A DNA stretch of 9,137 bases from CAWJHE01 sp964614855 (GTDB lineage Bacteria > Chloroflexota > Anaerolineae > Anaerolineales > UBA4823), in NCBI GenBank assembly GCA_964614855.1, contig CAZTMX010000112.1:1-9137 (forward strand), given 5' to 3'. Both the position numbers and the translations under genes were made by a program. Below the pieces are notes generated by a model, which ran no database searches, was not told the origin of the DNA, and worked only from the letters and a program-made list of their open reading frames with translations. Positions 7,301 to 9,137 of the stretch are shown piece after piece. The stretch's first letter is position 1; each line of letters opens with the position of its first letter.

Positions 7301-7941
7301 ATGTGGCGGATACATGGAACCACCGCATCCAGAAGTTTAGCGCAGAGGGCGAGTTCCTTACGATGTGGGGTTACTTCGGACAGGGCGAGCAGCCGTCTGC
7401 CTTTTGGGGGCCGCGCGATGTCGCCGTCAGCCCGGATGGCAGGGTTTTTGTCACGGATACCGGCAATAAACGCGTAGTGGTCTTTGACAGTGATGGTGCG
7501 TTTCTCACCCAATTCGGCAGTGCAGGGATGGGGCCCGGGCAGTTTGATGAGCCGGTCGGGTTAGCGCTTTCTGAGGATGGGCGCAAGGTTTATGTGGCGG
7601 ATACCTGGAACCAGCGGGTGCAAGTGTTTGAACTGATATTAGATGGCACCTATGAGCCCATCGCCGCCTGGGATCTGACTGCCTGGTATGGACAGTCGCT
7701 GGATAACAAACCCTACCTGGATGTCGATGATCAGGGCCGGATTTACATGGCCGACCCCGAAGGTTTCCGCATCCTTGTGCTGTCTGCGGATGGTCAGGGT
7801 TTGTATGCCTTTGGCGATTTTGGCACCGAACTGGATACTTTCGGGTTACCCGCCTCCATCACCCTGGATGGGGCCGGCGGCGCATGGGTGAGCGATGCAG
7901 GAAATAACCGCCTGATGTATTTCAGGCTGCCGGAAGAGTAA
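4333..7941 (+). CDS. Agl23-type GT-C membrane glycosyltransferase-like protein fused to a six-bladed NHL propeller
   Basis: This 1202-residue protein (numbered from the ATG at 4333; the ATG at 4327 would add two) begins as a polytopic GT-C protein of the TIGR03663/Agl23 type, related to protein mannosyltransferases. After helix 1 (about 24-38) comes SHDENTHVYYS with acidic Asp52-Glu53, the expected catalytic or metal-binding motif. HGPFQFH follows at 76-82, RYVRNE at 143-148 and AKETAFIY at 187-194. Further helices run to about 700, with GEKMPWL at 575-581. Between helices lies an acidic insert (470-528) of four degenerate 15-residue repeats. After the last helix comes a soluble domain with Trp/Tyr-rich motifs, then six NHL repeats (about 914-1202) with the pattern DG-x-hydrophobic-YVAD-x-x-N-x-R(I/V)Q. 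The C terminus is probably extracytoplasmic. The role is probably sugar transfer from a lipid carrier or flippase support (inference). Archaeal Agl23 is much shorter. Confidence 0.85.
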   Translation: MEVTEGKRVSWLDRPLLSKFVLNAETLLFILIVLVAVVSRFYLLEPRVMSHDENTHVYYSWRFAKGNGLAHDPLMHGPFQFHLIALSYFMFGDNDFTARIPSVLFSIATVAFVWFYRRYLGKAGALIAGVLFTISPYMLFYGRYVRNEAFAAFFGLVMLWAILRYLETGKATYTYILTAVTVLHFTAKETAFIYQAQALLFLAFLFFQRIYKASWREPALSKSFWMALLAAFILLAGFGATYLLQGEQLTPNPDATLAPSVPGEAVGAVTSAVPTGLQLGLAAVSLLAFAVAGFFLVRGMTWKVIRRERSFSLLILLGTFVLPMLAPFPVRFVGWLVPVNATQVMNLSTTDIWHIAVFLVPLFLLSVVIGIIWNAREWWINAAIFYGLFTIFYTSLFTHGAGFFTGLVGSLGYWLEQQGVNRGSQPGYYYWLIQVPVYEYLPALGTILAGFVVLLRSLGGVMKRNIRGSVGEPASEIQVSENQVGEASVVEPLVLENRVDEMLPVEQLAVESQEDEASPAKLLAYESQDYLEEAGFETPEPAIWEADAEQQQDAPAIALFLFWAVTSIIAYSVAGEKMPWLTVHIALPLILCASWFFGRLVDGMDWADFKHARGWLAAGLLPVFVLSLTGLAGALLGAQPPFQGQTLDQLQATSTFITSLLAMIASAAGLFYLLKNWQPGQMWRFFALGFFSLLAFLTARTAFTASYINYDNANELLVYAHSAPGVKTAMDQIEELSIRTTDGLNIVVAYDNDTSYPYWWYLRNYPNQRFYGGDPTKSLRDAPVILVGNNNIGKIEPVVANLYHKFDYIRLWWPNQDYFGLTWERVWNALRDAKMRAALYEIWLNRDYTLYGLVTGKDMSLKNWSPADTMRLYIRKDVIEQLWNYGVSPSVEALQPDPFEGKHKQLLAEAVIGSTGSELGQFQHPRDLEMAADGTLYVADSDNHRIQHLTTNGEVLHTWGGFGDANAGGTEGGLFNQPWGLGLGPDGAVYVADTWNHRIQKFSAEGEFLTMWGYFGQGEQPSAFWGPRDVAVSPDGRVFVTDTGNKRVVVFDSDGAFLTQFGSAGMGPGQFDEPVGLALSEDGRKVYVADTWNQRVQVFELILDGTYEPIAAWDLTAWYGQSLDNKPYLDVDDQGRIYMADPEGFRILVLSADGQGLYAFGDFGTELDTFGLPASITLDGAGGAWVSDAGNNRLMYFRLPEE
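5740..5916 (+). repeat. Four-unit degenerate 45-base tandem repeat coding an acidic insert
   Basis: Inside the GT-C gene the frame reads VGEPASEIQVSENQ, VGEASVVEPLVLENR, VDEMLPVEQLAVESQ and EDEASPAKLLAYESQ. These are units of 14, 15, 15 and 15 residues at 5740-5781, 5782-5826, 5827-5871 and 5872-5916. Each starts with an acidic triplet pattern and ends Glu-(Asn/Ser)-(Gln/Arg). There are about 14 acidic against 2 basic residues. The preceding helix ends in a basic stretch, which places the insert in the cytoplasm by the positive-inside rule. Confidence 0.65.
7093..7938 (+). repeat. Six NHL repeats (beta-propeller coding region)
   Basis: Six units begin FQHPRD, FNQPWG, FWGPRD, FDEPVG, NKPYLD and FGLPAS, about 40-50 residues apart. 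Each contains D/E-x-G followed by a YVAD-like strand and most have N-x-R. Six is the usual blade number for NHL propellers of the PAL/TRIM type. At the DNA level, blades 2 and 4 share TATGTGGCGGATAC exactly (7300-7313 and 7591-7604). Blades 1 and 2 share AACCACCGCATCCAG (7159-7173 and 7318-7332). Confidence 0.8.
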
Positions 7942-7980
7942 AAACGTATTTGTGAGTGATTGATTAGTAGTGCACAGCGA

Positions 7981-8271
7981 TTATCTGACGGAGAGCAAGC
8001 TGTGGACTTCTTTTCTCGGCTTGCTCCTTGCCAGGTCATAAGCCATTTGCAAATTCATCCAGAATTCTGGAGTTGTCCCCAGAGCCTGGGATAAAAGCCA
8101 TGCAGTTTCCGGTGTGACGCCTCTCTTACATCTGACAATCTCATTAACCCGCTGCACAGGTATACCCAGGTGTTTTGCCAGAGAAACCTGGGTAATTTCC
8201 ATAGGTGCCAGAAATTCTTCGATAAGTATTTCACCCGGATGAGTGGGAATTCTATTTTCTGGTGTAATCAT
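7981..8271 (-). CDS. higA: HigA-family antitoxin (XRE-type helix-turn-helix)
   Basis: This 96-residue protein is an XRE-like DNA-binding antitoxin that should neutralise HigB and repress its own operon. HPGEILIEEFL (11-21) is the typical HigA opening. The helix-turn-helix lies at about 26-49 (ITQVSLAKHLGIPVQRVNEI) and is followed by the RGVTPETAWLLSQALGTTPEFW block (50-71) that marks the family. The MNLQMAYDLA stretch follows. I start at the ATG at 8271 because AGGAG lies 8 bases upstream; a TTG at 8295 in the same frame would place this ribosome site inside the gene. The AGGAG overlaps the stop codon of the upstream toxin gene, so translation is coupled in the toxin-first order usual for hig loci. 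The gene converges on the large GT-C gene, 39 bases away. Confidence 0.92.
   Translation of the reverse strand: MITPENRIPTHPGEILIEEFLAPMEITQVSLAKHLGIPVQRVNEIVRCKRGVTPETAWLLSQALGTTPEFWMNLQMAYDLARSKPRKEVHSLLSVR
7993..8026. repeat. Inverted repeat in the end of higA
   Basis: GAGCAAGC (7993-8000) and GCTTGCTC (8019-8026) form a perfect 8-base stem around an 18-base loop. It lies about 50 bases past the stop of the convergent GT-C gene. It could help stop or stabilise plus-strand transcripts, but there is no T run after it and it also encodes conserved-looking HigA residues, so chance is possible. The 39-base gap between the two genes shows no other terminator. Confidence 0.25.
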
Positions 8272-8279
8272 AAAAAAAC

Positions 8280-8284
8280 TCCTA
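8280..8284 (-). promoter_or_regulatory. Ribosome binding site of higA, overlapping the higB stop
   Basis: The minus strand reads AGGAG at 8284-8280, eight bases before the ATG at 8271. The same bases contain part of the TAG stop of the toxin frame (8284-8282). This fixes the start of HigA and couples its translation to the toxin gene. Confidence 0.7.
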
Positions 8285-8509
8285 GTGGTAATCAATCAAT
8301 GTGACATCATAAGCGTTGGAGTTATCCCAACGAGAATTAATTCGCCATTGATCATTAACCCGAATGCTAAAAAAACCAGCCAGATCTCCCTTAAGCATCT
8401 CTAATTTGTTACCAGGTGGTATTCTTAAATCCGTGAGATGATGTGCAGCATTTAGAATATCCAATTTTCGCCATGCAGTGCTTCGGATATTGGTCGGTAT
8501 CTTCGCCAC
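8282..8509 (-). CDS. higB: HigB-type toxin (RelE superfamily mRNA interferase), N terminus short or start codon lost
   Basis: From a GTG at 8509 the frame gives 75 residues ending in classic HigB blocks: WRKLDILNAAH (13-23), DLRIPPGNKLEMLKGDLAGFFSIRVNDQWRI (27-57, with conserved LKGD and NDQWRI) and AYDVTLIDYH (66-75). HigB is a ribosome-dependent ribonuclease that cuts translated mRNA, held by HigA. The frame stays open upstream of the GTG for 23 codons (8510-8578), reading FPSFRDQVTEDFFHN. This matches the usual HigB N terminus (M-I-x-SFRD), but it contains no ATG, GTG or TTG and ends at a TAA (8581-8579). The GTG has no ribosome site and would drop the first strand and helix. So this is a truncated or dead toxin, or it uses an unusual start. 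The gene lies directly after the Nudix gene and its stop overlaps the higA ribosome site. Confidence 0.75.
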   Translation of the reverse strand: MAKIPTNIRSTAWRKLDILNAAHHLTDLRIPPGNKLEMLKGDLAGFFSIRVNDQWRINSRWDNSNAYDVTLIDYH

Positions 8510-8584
8510 ACGGTTGGTAGATCGGTTGTGGAAAAAATCTTCAGTAACCTGGTCTCGAAATGAGGGAAATTTCTTGCGTTAATT

Positions 8585-9130
8585 CTATTCCGAAAACCTG
8601 ACAAGCATTTTCCCCGCTTCATCATATTGGTAATATGCAGAAAATGGTGCTTCCTCAGGTTCCATCCCCAGCAGACGAGGCAGCAGGATATGCAAATCTT
8701 CCACCAGGGGTAGGGTCTCGATGCGATCAAACTGGATCCACTCCAGGGATCCTTCTTCTGAGACAGATAGGCTCTCCAAACCAACACAGCTTTGCTCTTC
8801 AGTGCTGGCGAAATATATGTCATCTGCTGGAACCTCAATCACAGCGCCCACTTCCCCTTTAAAAATATACAACCCAATACCCGTATCTGTCCCCGTGTCA
8901 ATTACCACTGTACCGCACAAGCGCAGAGAAATCCCTTCCAGACCGGTTTCTTCCTGCAGCTCCCGCTTCGCTGCACTCAGGATATCTTCGCCGCGTTCCA
9001 CATGACCGCCGATGCCGTTGTACAGGTTTGCCCACAACCGCTTGGTGGGGGCGCCCTTGATCAGCAACACTCGCTCCCCGCAGGTGATAAATATCAGTGT
9101 GCGGGGGATAAGGGTGTAGCGGCCGCGCAA
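8585..9130 (-). CDS. Nudix hydrolase
   Basis: This protein of at least 181 residues carries a perfect Nudix box at 42-64 (G-x5-E-x7-REU-x-EE-x-GU). Gly42 and Glu48 are followed by R56-E57-L58, E60-E61, G63 and L64, the metal-binding and catalytic glutamates. It starts with a strand-rich RYTLIPRTLIFI and ends with FSAYYQYDEAGKMLVRFSE, an extra 30-40 residues beyond the core fold. Nudix enzymes cleave nucleoside diphosphates linked to another moiety. Substrate cannot be assigned; the MutT/8-oxo-dGTP label would be a guess. The frame begins with TTG at 9130, 7 bases from the right edge, with AGGT just before it. It is open to the edge, so a start further upstream is possible and the N terminus is uncertain. 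The hig pair follows on the same strand; only a few bases separate its stop from the HigB frame. Confidence 0.9.
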   Translation of the reverse strand: MRGRYTLIPRTLIFITCGERVLLIKGAPTKRLWANLYNGIGGHVERGEDILSAAKRELQEETGLEGISLRLCGTVVIDTGTDTGIGLYIFKGEVGAVIEVPADDIYFASTEEQSCVGLESLSVSEEGSLEWIQFDRIETLPLVEDLHILLPRLLGMEPEEAPFSAYYQYDEAGKMLVRFSE

Positions 9131-9137
9131 ATTACCT

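Noticed and set aside
6925..7512. Minus-strand frame of 195 codons opposite the NHL region
   Set aside because: Its regularity mirrors the NHL repeats on the plus strand and no independent start signal or domain is visible.
7942..7980. Rho-independent terminator between the convergent GT-C and higA genes
   Set aside because: The 39 bases contain no stem-loop followed by a T run on either strand. Only the weaker inverted repeat inside higA was found.
8272..8295. TTG start for HigA at 8295
   Set aside because: The added eight residues would contain the AGGAG ribosome site that serves the ATG at 8271, and HigA proteins normally begin shortly before the HPGEIL motif.
8452..8838. Minus-strand frame of 128 codons spanning the Nudix and HigB junction
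   Set aside because: It overlaps the true Nudix and HigB frames in a different frame and its translation has no family pattern. I also considered it as a frameshifted HigB start, but the HigB N terminus is already in the normal frame.
1..9137. CRISPR array, transposon ends, tRNA or phage genes
   Set aside because: I found no regularly spaced repeats, no terminal inverted repeats with a transposase, no cloverleaf-like sequence, and no phage protein motif in any frame.

Overview
The window reads as chromosomal DNA of a free-living bacterium, most likely a member of the Chloroflexota (Anaerolineae-like). That is an inference from protein style, not a search result. The pointers are a GT-C membrane protein of the Agl23 type fused to an NHL propeller, a bacterial-type UDP-glucuronate decarboxylase, a GtrA protein, and a 'SLACN' type lipoprotein signal. 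Genes are packed tightly and no stretch over 300 bases lacks a gene. I see no tRNA, rRNA, insertion sequence or CRISPR array.

Left block, minus strand, read from 2804 down to 1: an unrecognised lipoprotein, a UDP-glucuronate decarboxylase (UXS) of the SDR family, a GtrA-like membrane protein, a single-hotdog acyl-CoA thioesterase, and the first 71 codons of a uroporphyrinogen-decarboxylase-family protein that runs off the left edge. UXS and gtrA overlap in an ATGA, and gtrA and the thioesterase overlap by 11 bases, so these three are almost certainly translated together. UXS makes UDP-xylose in the cytoplasm and GtrA proteins are linked to moving lipid-linked sugars across the membrane, which suggests cell-envelope glycan work.

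Middle block, plus strand, 2856 to 7941, divergent from the lipoprotein: scpB (chromosome segregation), an RluB/RsuA-type rRNA pseudouridine synthase that appears to start without a leader, and a very large Agl23-type GT-C protein of about 1200 residues. The large protein carries a multi-pass membrane core with the expected acidic Asp-Glu motif. It also has an acidic insert made of four degenerate 15-residue repeats, predicted to be cytoplasmic, and a C-terminal six-bladed NHL propeller predicted to be outside. It is the most interesting gene here, and with UXS and GtrA it makes the region look like an envelope-glycosylation neighbourhood.

Right block, minus strand, read from 9130 down to 7981: a Nudix hydrolase (TTG start, possibly extending past the window), then a higB-higA type toxin-antitoxin pair. 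HigA is intact. The HigB frame matches the family over its whole length, but no usual start codon lies at the expected N terminus. The toxin is therefore truncated, dead, or starts at an unusual codon. The hig segment looks poorer in G+C than the large gene beside it.
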